NCBI GenBank assembly: GCA_026874595.1 | Contig: CM049307.1 | Span: forward strand, 79,150,643 to 79,214,642 | Source: Sipunculus nudus | Lineage: Eukaryota > Annelida > Sipuncula > Golfingiida > Sipunculidae | Direction: 5' to 3' | DNA: 64,000 bases | Shown here: positions 10,870 to 22,174 of the stretch, in pieces | How positions within the stretch are numbered: the stretch's first letter is position 1 | Layout: each line of letters opens with the position of its first letter | Notes under the pieces: model-generated | The model's input: the letters and a program-made list of their open reading frames with translations, nothing else | Databases searched by the model: none | What the model was told of the DNA's origin: nothing | Program-made: the position numbers and the translations under genes

Positions 10870-13067
10870 CTGATTCAAGTTATATGTTCATACATACATT
10901 TGGAAATTTATAAAATGTTTTTTTATTTAAAAAGATACACCTGTATGCATACTTTGAGCAAATTAAGGTTTAAACTATAATGCAATTTATTATTGTTATT
11001 TAACTTATATATTCAGATTTATTGCAAATTTATATATATATTTTTAATATTTAATACATATATTAATTTTAAAAATTAGGATCTGGTGAAGTTATTTGTT
11101 CAATTATATACTGCCTTAGGAGACTGGGAAATAGATTACCTTTTCCATCTGTCTGTAATTTATTGAAAATTTAATATAATGCAGTATTGAATTAAATTTC
11201 ATATCCTGTATGTATATGCAGAGGTGTTGTAACTCTCCCCCCCCCCCTTTAAGCCCTTGCAACTGTGCATTAGGGACGTTACATGGTATACATGTATTGT
11301 CTATGTAACTGTCAACTTTATATTATTAAAAATAGCATGGTATAATAAAATATACTAAAGGAAACTGAAGAAAGTGGTTTAAACTGCTTAACATTTCAAC
11401 AAGTTATCAAAGAGCCAACCAATAATCATTGTAATAGTCAATGATAGTCAAAGAACAAACATCTTAATGGATATAAGGAAGTGTAGCCGGCAATTTGAAG
11501 AGGAAATCTCGTTCTTAGTTCAGACCTGAAAAGAAACTGGCTACACTGAAAACAACCATTTACTGCAGGTATATAGTAAAGTTTACGATATTAGGTTAAC
11601 ACGAGTGTGGTAGGGCATTTGATATGATGTCTCTATTGATAATTAAAACAATTTCTTAGATCACTTCCAATTCCTCCTGGAGTTTTTGTTGGGAAAGAAT
11701 AGATATTATATTTTAAATATACATAAAGAACTCGCAGGTTCAAGTCCAACGTTTTCACTTACCCGGGCTCGAAACAACGCCGTTCCGCCTGCCTTAGACA
11801 GGCAAACACGTGCACGGAAAAGCGTTTTATGTTTTGTACCATTCGTTGAAAAGGTCAACACCTAGATGTTTTCCTATTAAGTAGCTGATAGGTAGTAACA
11901 AAAAAAAACTATTTTACAGGTGTTCCCTCACAGACACCTCATATTTTCAAAAAAAAAATTGTCTTTATATTTTTCTGGCTTTTCTCCATGCAAAACCGTG
12001 TTTCTCATATAAAGGTCCGACTGTATTTAAAACATTCAGTTCATTTTTGTTGCTTACGTGCATGTAAGATGGCAAGTATGATGGCAGAATCAGGTTTATA
12101 CTGAGCAAAGAGTGACTGATATATTCATAGCGCAATTCAGACTGCCATGTAATTTTTTTTTGTTTATAATAATTATTGATATTATTTTCCAAAGGTGTTG
12201 TTTTATCATATATTAAAATTATTTTCAAAACCAAAAAAAAAATGGAACGGGAATTCCTGATGGTATTTTTGTTTTCCAACCTGTTTCCAATGTAAACAAC
12301 CACAGCCTACCAGGAAAGAGATGGAAGTAAACTTCGTAAAAAAGATTTGGAAGGCATAGCCAGGTCAATGAATGATGGAGAAAACTATTGTGAATAGATG
12401 ACTTAATCTGATTTGATCAAACACATCATGGACAAATGCCCTTGTTGCTAAACAGAGGAAGCGGCAGGGGACAGCGGGATCACGAGAGCTGATCAACTCG
12501 GTGTAAACAGTGGCGTATGAGAATCCCCTGTCATTTGATAACAGCGATCTGATTTACGTGTCGCTGACTGATCAAAGCTGTACCTGATTCCAAGAGTCAG
12601 TTTCCTGGACATTTACACAGACTTCCGTGGAACAGAAAAGGAGACACTTAAAGCATTTGACCGGCACACGGCGGCATGAGATATAGGTGACATTTGTTTT
12701 TCCGTGGCAAGTGACGTAAACAAAGGATCAAATTGACAAAGGCATATGTGATATTCAGGCAATAGTTAATAATTATGACAGGCCTTATTTCTTTTATAGG
12801 CCTGCTTATCAATCCCCAGGGAGTAGTAGTAAATAGTTAAATCCTTTTATGTCCTTCTAAGGGCATTAGAGAGACACAAAGTTATATACATTGGTGTAAT
12901 TAAAAAAAAAATAGATTTTTCTGCATTTTTATATTGAAATACATTTCATATTGTAAAATATGCATTTTTTTTAACATATAAGCCAGTAATATTTACGAAT
13001 GGCCAGAGAGACTCCTCACAATTAAACAACATTAATTTTTTTTTAAAATGTTGGCACAGACAAATAG

Positions 13068-13128
<61 letters not shown>

Positions 13129-13807
13129 TCTTTGTACATATATTAAAAATATTAAATAGTTTGACCAAAAATTTTAATAATTCAAATGAAAACAATCATA
13201 AAGTAGCATATATACAGAGATTAACATTAATCAATACCCTACTGCCCGGTGCAGGGGATTGAGGCTTTTCTGCTTGCAAAAACCCGTATTTTAGCTTTTT
13301 TTTTGCAGACAGAAGGTCCAGCAAAACAATGACTGAAGCTTTGGTCAAAAGAAAAATTATAGATGTAATGAACATAGGGTGCAGATGATATCATTATATT
13401 TTCACCAGTTCTGTATGTTAAGATACCGCCAGAAAGCTTCATTTATATTATAACCTTCATACATGCAATCCTATAGGGGTGGTGTTAATTAACTACGAAA
13501 GTACCTATATAATGTAGGATACGTAATATACATTCATTATGTCCTTATTATGTTGGATGGGGGGTGGGTGGATAAGCATATAATATACAACCCCCCCCCT
13601 TGGGAAATTAGCACTTCCAACAATATATCCTGCAATACACAATGTTCTGTGTGCGTGTTTATTGTGTTGTTAACTGGTTTAAAAAAGTAAATGTTGGGCT
13701 GTAGCATTTTTTTCCCCAACCACACACATTTAAGGGATACTTGAAAAATGTTAATCAGTGCATATATCTGCGTTACATAAATATAATAAAATTATTATAT
13801 TATATTA

Positions 13808-13860
<53 letters not shown>

Positions 13861-14178
13861 ATGATAATAAATGTGAAATTTTTAATTATGGATTGTATGA
13901 ATTGAAGTCCTAATCTCTAAATATTTAATTTTGGTTAAATGAAAATATTAAATACAATAACATTAAATTTATGAATGGTTTATTAAAAGAGGTCAATTGG
14001 TAAGAAATTTGAAAATTCAGGAGTATGACTGATTATTTGCTAAAAATTTGTAAGTGTGGGAGGGGGGTTGTACATGTAATTTAAAGATTTTTGCTCAGAT
14101 TATCAGAATGAAATATTGAGTTATGAATGTTTAAGAATCTGGAAAAAATGTGAAGTTAATATATATATATAAATATAA

Positions 14179-14227
<49 letters not shown>

Positions 14228-16261
14228 TATATATACATGTCTATATATTCCCAGAAGATTGATTGAAAATAAAAATTTTGTAGTTGAATGATATAATGTA
14301 GGCTCGGTGTAGATGTATTGCTTCACAGAAGAGTAAAAGAGACACCTGCTTTGTTGCTGTGAGAAACAATGGAGCAATACTTGCCGCAACATGCGACTGC
14401 CCAGTAAGCACTTGGGTAAGCAATTATTTGTTTTGTCTACATCAATAAACACTGTCAATTGTCAAGTGTAAAACAATTGAAGCTTATTTAGTTGATCAGC
14501 GATTGGGCTGCGGCGACCATATTGGAATTCCGACAGGTCTGAAATTCAATAGGTCTGGGGCCCTCGTATGAACCAATGATCCCTAATTTGAGAAAGCTGA
14601 AGTATGTTGTTCTTATCGCGCGCGAAAGAAATTGACCTGACGGATGGATGGACGTACGGCACAACTGAAATATTTTTTTTTAGTTTAAAAATGACAATAT
14701 ATGCAAAAATATGATTTTACTTGATATTAAATAGTTCAAATTTTTTAATTCTATTGCACTTCAAAATATGCTATATTTAAAACATTATATACACCACTTA
14801 TGCTGTCACCTCACTCTATTTCATGGCCATCTCATACCTAACTTGTAGATTAACCAGCTGGCTGTTATTGGCGGTAAAGACGTGAAAGACACAGTTCGGA
14901 GAATTATGAGCCATGTGATGGATAATCATTTGGCAATGAGGTTCAACTGGGCAGGCAAACTCGGATAGAAAAAACTGTCCCCGCTAAAGAGGGTTTTTGG
15001 TGAATCAGTTTTATGCACAGTATTGGATATCTGTGTGTATATAATAAACGCATTAGCTATATTTCCTGACAGATAACAGAAGCTACGCGGGTCAGCAGCA
15101 ACCAGCACTTGTAGGTTTGAGAAAGTTGAAGCTCAACAGTGTGCCGACAGAGTCCCCAAGCCAAACAAGAAGCCTTGCAGACACGGGCCAAAAAGTGAAG
15201 ACTAAGTGGTTGGTACTTCATATAAATATTGAAATAATTCCCGTCATGAAATACGGTTATAAAAAGGTAATGTTTTTATATTACAATTAATGGTGGGTGT
15301 ATAATTTAATTATGCATATGGAATTTGTAATATTAACTTTTCTAAAATGATATGCATGTATAACCTTGGAAATTGATATGTATTGCATGCTGACATTCCC
15401 AGCAACAGAACAAGTTTATGTTGATACTGGGCTGAGTAGCATTGCATTGATAATCATGAGCCAAGATTAACAAATGCTTTTAGTGGACATATTTTGGAAA
15501 TTGATTGAACTTTTGTTTTCATTATATATTATTTAAGTTTAAACGCATACACCTTGATCTAAAGATATAAATGGAGATACCGTTAGCTATTTGACGCTTG
15601 TATGCGTCATGTGTTGTGGCATGGTTGCATGCCGTCCGTTCCTCGCGTGCGATAAACGCCATACCATAAACGCTGTTATGTGTCACGCACATGCGCACGG
15701 TGCCGCAGTGACAATGCTGTACGACTATCTGGCTATTTTTGAATCGGTCTGTCAGGGATTTTTTGCCGTTACCGGACATAATCGCACGGCGTCACTGCCA
15801 TATAATTACTTCAGGTTTACCATGCAGGGGCATCCTTTTCCAACACTGATGTTGTAAGAACACCGATTCCCCCGAAAAGGCAAAGTTTAGGCTAAAACGG
15901 TGAAAAAAGGTTAGATAGAAAACGTGCCTAAATACACGATAAGATAATCTAAATAACTATTGATTTTTATAAGGTGTATGAAATAAATGCCAATACGTTC
16001 TTTTATGTCGTCTTTGATAAATAAATTGGACCCAGTATAACCCCTTTTACTGTGTCTGCATGATTTAGGACAGAGAAAACAATATCTATCTCGAGATCTC
16101 GACATAACATCTCGAAATCTCGACATAAATTTAACAAAAAAAATATTTTGCTGCAGAAAAAAAATATCTCTAGATGTTAAGTCGACAATATCTGGAGACA
16201 AAATTTCTCATTTGAACGAACCATCGAACCATGGACTCTTGTTTATATATCAATATGTATA

Positions 16262-16307
<46 letters not shown>

Positions 16308-17390
16308 CAGATGTCGGTGTTATTGTGCGCAGGGGTCTTACATGTGTTGTTGACACTTGATTCGTGTGGCGCGGGCATGGCTCGTTTGTGTAGCAACCTC
16401 GCCTGGCCGGCTCGGTGTAATCCGCATTGTTTGAACTCTGATGTGTAAAGACACAGCGTTCGTGCTAATCTGGAATTTTCTGAATAAACAAAACCATGCA
16501 AGATACTTACCAAGTCCCGACCGGGGTAGTGCCAATACTGGCCACTCTTATTCCCCAGATGTCGGTCAGTAGACAAATGGCATAAATGGGGGATTATCGG
16601 ATAACCTTGCTTTCCGAGACCGGGATTTTTGTTCCCTCGACCGTCTTTAACAATGGTGGTTCCTTCCCAGAGACTAGGGTCTACAGAGTGGATATAATGT
16701 GAGATGACGCTATTCTGCCCATGTGACATGTCAATGAATATGTTGACGCAACGAATGGGTGGCCGTAGCCGAGAAGTTCTCCGTTCGACGCAAGTAGACT
16801 TACATGTCCAATATAAATGCCTACTGAGTCGGGTATTAACGGCTTAGACTAAGATCAGACCAGTGTTCCTTCACCAAGGGATAATTTTTGCTGTAGAATT
16901 ACGTTTCTTACTGTTTTTTTTCCCAGACATAAATTACCCCTCCAGGATAATTATTACAAAAATGTTCGATTATTGCATCCTGTTGAAAAATAATCCGCAT
17001 ATATGTGAACAAATGTCTTCATAATTGGGACTCGCGATGGAACTATTAAGCCGTTTGTACTTTCCCAGAATTTATTGTTGTTAAAAATTCATTTCTCGAA
17101 ATAAGAAAAGAACAGTAAACATACCGCTTTGGTTTGATCCAAGTGACTACATTATTCGTATTGACAAGTTTAGTCATTCAGAAGCTAAACAAGTTAGTAT
17201 TAATGTCATTCCTTTATAATCACATCAATAACAACCAAAGTTTAAATATTCAAGCATGGTGGATATCAAAAACATACATGTACTTTTATTTTGAAGAAAA
17301 TGTAACATGCATTATCATTTAAATTCATATAGAAATGAGAGTCTGCAATTCACCTCAACGTAGTTGTAACTATATAATTATCGGGGAATA
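10870..17390. other. Long noncoding stretch with microsatellites, no gene seen
   Basis: No exon was supported. Contents include (TA)n arrays at 13070-13126, 13812-13858, 14159-14239 and 16270-16303, C-runs near 11235 and 13590, and a perfect pol III B-box match (GGTTCAAGTCC, 11737-11747) without an A box. A short CG-rich patch at 15590-15790 carries the inverted pair TGACGC/GCGTCA at 15592-15609. Near 16090-16140 an ATCTCGA-rich, partly palindromic repeat looks like a MITE core. A 159-codon minus-strand frame at 16729-16250 runs into the (TA)n tract and has no recognisable domain. Confidence 0.45.
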
Positions 17391-17394
17391 AAGT

Positions 17395-17525
17395 CTAATG
17401 GGATAAACCTTCTGATCGCCCGTCGGAAGTTCTCAGAAAATATATAATGAATGCTGCAATGAAACATTGTCCTCCAGCAAGGTAAAATGCAGAGTCGTAG
17501 GAATTCAGATTATCGCGGATAAATC
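17395..17525 (-). CDS. Transporter exon 5: TM12 and C-terminus
   Basis: After a TATTTCAG acceptor, 131 bp encode FIRDNLNSYDSAFYLAGG, then hydrophobic TM12, then a short tail ending SEGLSH and TAG at 17397-17395. The D..xSYDxxFYLAG pattern is the recognisable final-helix entry of SLC16 proteins. The join to exon 4 rebuilds a Gly codon. A polyadenylation signal was not singled out. Confidence 0.87.
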
Positions 17526-20363
17526 CTGAAATATATAAAATATGATTACTTATAACCATCAGATATAGTTTTCAGTGGATTAATCATATTGATATTTCGT
17601 ATAGAAAAAAATACAAACAAAAATTCACAATTAACTCCCCTTTATCAATTTGATGAATATAAATATGGAAAGATTATTTGTTTCGTTTTATATTTCGCAC
17701 CACAAAAAATAATTAACCAGAAAGTGGAGGTCCCATCAAGTACGCCATTCCAAATACGAAATAACAAATGCAGTAGGAACGAGCGAGTCTCTCATGTCCG
17801 AAAAAAACCCGCAATAACGATAGAAACCATCACCATATGTCCACCTGAAAGAAACCTTCACCAGGTAAATTTTAAGTTACATACCTGTCACTTTGAAGAA
17901 ATATATATATAAAGTGAAATAGACATTCGTTAGTTATATCTTTGGAAAAAAAACAAAGAAAAGAGTGCTTATGTAGATCCGGCGGTAGCCTCTTGATTTA
18001 TCGCTCATTACTGAATATGTCTTCTTTTTTTTATTATCGTGTATTCAACACAGCTGCGCTCTATTCGCACCCGAACTTTATGTTATCATGATACGATATA
18101 GTGAAAACTTATTGATAAGCATTAGTGTGTCTCTGAATGAAATATGGTCATGTGGTTATATTCAGGTCCCTATGTTAGATTAAGATATAAAGTAGTCTAA
18201 AATAAAAGAGTTAGATAGTGTCCAATTATCTGCAGAGATGGGGCGGCTGATATTTATGGTCACATGGAAGTATTTTATCACTTACCACCTGCAAACCCGC
18301 ATACCGACATGATAATATACATTGACCAAAGGCTCCAACAAGATGTAACTAAAATATGGCTTACACCAGCCAGGACGAGACAAAAGCTATGAAGTTTCAA
18401 GTGTCGTCCTTGTAGGAAGGCTGCATTACCAATCAAACCAATTAAAATTCTTCCAAGTAAACTGCCAATGCCAAGACAGGAAACAAACCATCCGGTCTTA
18501 TTTTTAGAAAACCCCATTTCAGTACCTTTATCAGGCGTAAATACGTAAACCAGCGGATATGCAAGCTGAGTTATAAAGAGTGCTATCATAAAGAGGGCAA
18601 AGGATAGCTCCTTCAACAGACTGAAGTCTACAGCGGCTTTTAATGCTGCCAACAGTTTAATCTTCGCTTCTGTGCCCTGCCCTTTTGCATTTGATTGATT
18701 GCTGTCTCTGTCACACAGTTGTTTGGAAGTAATGTTTCCACGCTTGAGGCGTCCATAAGTCTTTGATTCTTGAACTAAATCAGGTCGTACTAGCATCCAC
18801 AACCACCAACACTGAAGAACAACACCGGCTTGAAGCAACATGCAGCCACGCCATGTGTATTTGTCCAGAAGATACCTTGTCAGAGGAGCCATTGCAAACG
18901 CGCCGAAACATGTCCCGGACTTTGAGATTCCAGTCGCTACTGCTAGGTGCCGATCAAAATACTTTGGAACCCCTAATCCGGCCACGAATAATAGAAACGC
19001 ATATCCAAAACCTGAAATGCGAATGATTATTGTTCAGATTCTACGTCCCGTTTTATTGACGGTGGGATATATCCTTTCGTTATTCGACTACCAAGACTCG
19101 CATCTGCGGAGATTGTATCGCTGCGATCAGACCCGTATAATTTGTCCCATCAGGAAAGGTGGTAATTTATAATGGGTACGAGAATGAATGCGGCGCCCTT
19201 TACATATTCCTATAATAATTAAATGTTTGTGTATATAGACTAAAAGGATGTTTGTTTTATCAGGTATTACTGTCATACCTGTAACAAAGCCGAACGTCAT
19301 AGTGAAGAATGGCAGGCTGTTGGCAGATGATGACATCAGTAAACCTACAGCCGCCAGTAGTCCCCCAATAATACCAGCGGTACGAAGAGAGATGATTTTT
19401 AAGAGCGGACTGACAATCAAGGCTGAATAATGAATATTTAATCATGAATATTTTAACGGCTGAACTAACTTTGCTATTCCTTTTGCTAATTGATATAAAT
19501 AAAATATTAAATATCATAGAAATGTGCTATTATATATACCCAATATATAAAAAGATACTATAAAAGCAAAATGATATATTTCCACCATTGATGTAAAATG
19601 AAAGTAAAAGGGCACGTGTTAGGCCACTTGGACATGAATGTTATATACTGAAACCTAAAGTACATAAATCAGACATTTTATACATGTAAAACATTGTAGA
19701 AAAACTAAAATACCTTATGCTTGTACAAGCTAATCAGATATTTCAGTAAGTAGTGTCTCACTTTACGTTTCAAAACTGTATATTTTGGAGCTAGAATAAT
19801 ATTATATTGATGAATCTTAGTCTAGTTTAACAATATCTTTACATCCGATCTGAATCATTTGAGAATTTTCAGTGTGGCATTGTATTTCGTGTTAAAAGTG
19901 ACGTGCCTCCGACACAATACATGGCATTTTGTACTGAAGACGGCAAGGATAGGCTGGAGTTGTCGGCGATGAAACTTGACTTCAGGTCTTGATACATTAT
20001 TCCATAAAGCAACAGTATTCCGTCCGATAAAGCATGTGTGGCAAAACATACGGCAAGAACAAGGTAGCTAAACCATGTTTCTATGCTGTGATCATCTGCC
20101 TGATTAGAACACCTGTCTGTCATTGTGTCTGCATCTTGGTGCATTGATTTAGTATCTGGGCTGTTATTTCTTGAATTCACACTTTCTGATTTTTCATCAT
20201 TTTTCTGGTTTGCTACACACCCCGGACCGTATATTTCGGGTAATTTCTTGGAAAGACTGGTTATCATCCTTTTGTCACAAGCTGATATGGCCTCACAAGC
20301 CGCGTACCCTGCCCTAGCATAATTGCTTAGGAACATTCCGTCAAAAGCTTCATTAACTGACAT
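17395..20363 (-). CDS. SLC16/monocarboxylate-transporter-like carrier, five coding exons, frame broken in exon 4
   Basis: This is a major-facilitator, SLC16-type 12-TM plasma-membrane carrier. Family members move monocarboxylates, aromatic amino acids or other small organic anions; this one's substrate is unknown. Exons are 20363-19907 (donor uncertain), 19422-19279, 19011-18286, 17844-17718 and 17525-17395, and all four introns are phase 1. The frame implies about 527 residues, normal for the family. It has a hydrophilic N-terminus of about 95 residues, TM1-TM6, a central loop of about 60 residues, then TM7-TM12. Family-typical text includes FGFVTGFGYAFLLF, YFDRHLAVATGISKSG, MGPPLSG, and YDSAFYLAGG in the last exon. 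The usual D-G-x-W-G-W signature before TM1 is absent. Exon 4 is 127 bp where a symmetric phase-1 exon must be a multiple of three. The extra base is in the A7 run at 17801-17807. It may be a pseudogene, a null allele or an assembly error. Confidence 0.88.
17718..17844 (-). CDS. Transporter exon 4: TM10-TM11, contains a one-base frame break
   Basis: The acceptor CTTTCAG and donor CTG|GTTAAT bound a 127-bp exon. The first third reads HMVMVSIVIAGFF, continuing TM10. After the A7 run (17801-17807 on the plus strand) the family-like frame resumes one base over as HERLARSY...MGPPLSG, the conserved end of TM11. As it stands, the frame entered from exon 3 reaches a stop three codons after the run. 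This is the only visible break in the gene. Confidence 0.85.
18286..19011 (-). CDS. Transporter exon 3: TM4 to TM10 including the central loop
   Basis: This exon is 726 bp, phase 1 at both ends, with acceptor TTTCAG and donor GTAAGT. It encodes TM4, the conserved YFDRHLAVATGISKSG turn leading into TM5, TM6 (WRG...), a polar loop of about 60 residues rich in Lys/Ser/Asn, TM7, TM8 (with R in GRILIGL), TM9 and the beginning of TM10 (CGFAGG). The open frame and family-typical spacing are intact. Confidence 0.92.
19279..19422 (-). CDS. Transporter exon 2: TM2 end to TM4 start
   Basis: This exon is 144 bp and phase 1 at both ends, a size and phase I recall as common in SLC16 genes. The acceptor is TTATTCAG and the donor GTATGA. 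It encodes the TM2-TM3 turn, a Gly-rich TM3 (GIIGGLLAAVGLL) and the start of TM4 (TFGFVTG). The last base plus the first two of exon 3 rebuild a Gly codon in the GFG motif. Confidence 0.88.
19907..20363 (-). CDS. Transporter exon 1: cytosolic N-terminus, TM1 and start of TM2
   Basis: The ATG at 20363 opens a frame of 152 codons plus one base. Residues 1-95 are polar, Ser/Asp/Asn-rich and predicted cytosolic. Residues 96-125 (WFSYLVLAVCFATH...) are TM1. The donor is the weak point: phase 1 is required by exon 2. The two candidates are a GC donor after GGAG at 19907 and a poor GT donor after 19916. The GC choice gives the better fit to family TM2. A pyrimidine-rich AG lies 20-30 bases upstream of the ATG, so an upstream noncoding exon is possible. 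Confidence 0.75.
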
Positions 20364-21265
20364 GATGCAAAATATTAAACATCAAACTGAAAGTAACAAC
20401 ATCATTTCCATGTAAAATAAGAACTGGTGTAATATAATAAAAGTGTGAACAGTCATGGAGAGACTTCAGTTTTTCTGACGTGACAAATACAAATGTTAAT
20501 TTAAATGTTCAATTAATGATGAAAGAGAACAATAAACCTCAGGAAACTGGTCAAGAGGTAACCCGCCTCAGCGGGCTGGTATCTGACTCAACCAGAAATC
20601 TAGTTAAAATTCGGCTTGTAAATTGTCAATATGATAAATTTAAACTTAATATAACTAATTTATATCCATCCTTTTTCTTCAATAATATATAAATATATAT
20701 ATATATATGTATGTATGTATGTATGTATATATATGAGGAGTATTTAACAAAGAATTTGTACAAGGATTATTAAGCGAATTCTGAAGTGAATGTTCCTTTT
20801 AGACACTTACCCGGAAAGAAGAAACACCAGTAACACAAATCGAAAACAACTCTTTCCAGGTAGTTGTAGTCACATGACTGAAGTGGATATACACCTTACA
20901 AGCTGTGTAAATTGCCTGACTATATTAACATCTGGAAGGTAGCAAAATTTACAATTGCTTGTAGGTGAATGATTAGCTTGCGACTATTTTGAATTATAGG
21001 TAATTAAATATTTGTAATAATATGTGGATGTCTCATGCCATTACAGTTCAAAACTCCAGTTCACCTGTTGGTTGTCATGGTTCCATGTGAGAGTAAACAG
21101 TCCACGTATATGTGTTTACCATAACAAGACAGCATGATCATAGGTCCGATCTTGCTCATGGTGACAACTCCAAAAGAAATAACACTTGTCAGAAGCTTAA
21201 ACAAGTGACACAGGAGTCATTACGCTCAGCTGTCTAGAAAGCCATTCACAAAAGGAATTCTATTA
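20364..21265. other. Region upstream of the transporter, no gene seen
   Basis: Probable 5' region of the minus-strand transporter. It holds a mixed (TA)n(GTAT)n array at about 20692-20735 and no supported exon. No core promoter element stood out. Confidence 0.4.
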
Positions 21266-21269
21266 TCTG

Positions 21270-22170
21270 AATGCCAAATTTTTTAGGAGGTGTCCCTATT
21301 CAACTGAAATATAGCTCTAAGGATATATATAACAGAGATCTAAGTTCAGGTTTCCAAGGAGATTTTTCATAGACCTTCCCGGATGTCAAGTAAGAATATT
21401 CTAGGTGCAATAGTTTGTGCCCTGTTAACGGACGACCGCATCTTTGAATGTCTCAAAAATAAAAATATTAAGGAAATGCATAAAATTTGTAGAAAAAAAC
21501 CAGGTAGTGTCACCAGTCTGCAGGAACCAATGAAACACACCAAGACCAATATGCATGGAACGAATCATGGTGATAAAGGCAGTTGTTTTGAAACAGGTTT
21601 TGTATTCATTTTTTTTTATACTGAGGGGTATTTACAAGCCCTATAGCTCGAAGGATATAGGTCACAGGGACCTAATTTAAGGTTTCCAAGATTTTCCATG
21701 GACCTCCCTGGATGTTATATTAGAATACTCTAGGCTGAATAATAACGATTTGAACCCTGTCAACGGACGACTGCATCTTTGAATGTCTCAAAAATAAAGA
21801 ATAAAAATGCGCAAAAAATCGAATAAATCCAGGTGGTACCACCAGTCTGCAGGAACTGTTGAAAAAGTCCATGATGAATATGCATGCAAAGAATCCTGGG
21901 GATCAATGCATTAGTTGTTCATATACTGGAGCTTTTGTATCAAATTTTTAATTATTCTTGGGGGGTACTTCTGAGCCCCATAGCTCGGAAGATATGGGTA
22001 ACTGAGACCTAATTTCAGGTTTCTAAGTAGATTTTTTATGGACCTCTTTGGATGCCTAGTTAAAAGATTCCAGGTCCATCGGTTACGAATTGTGCCTTGT
22101 TAACGGCAGATAGACGGAGGGACGCTGGACAAAGGGTGACAGCTATAGCTCAGATGACTTTCAGTCAACT
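21270..22170 (+). repeat. Array of about three units of a roughly 330-bp repeat, family C, ending in module B
   Basis: Each unit contains, in order, GGGGTACTT-like text, 'ATAGCTC..GGATAT', 'GAGACCTAATTTCAGGTTTCCA', 'GTTTGTGCCCTGTTAACGG', 'TTTGAATGTCTCAAAAATA' and 'CCACCAGTCTGCAGGAAC'. The last unit ends in the GACGGAGGGACG...GCTATAGCTCAGATGACTTTCAGTC module at 22080-22170. The same array type, in the same orientation, is at 34020-35690. Confidence 0.7.
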
Positions 22171-22174
22171 GAAC

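Noticed and set aside
11737-11747. Perfect pol III B box GGTTCAAGTCC
   Set aside because: No A box at tRNA distance and no cloverleaf; an 11-bp match alone is weak.
16250-16729. 159-codon minus-strand open frame
   Set aside because: It runs into a (TA)n array and has no family resemblance.
16751-16800. tRNA-like text (TAGCCGAG ... GTTCGACGC)
   Set aside because: The A-like and B-like boxes are only about 17 bp apart, too close for a tRNA.
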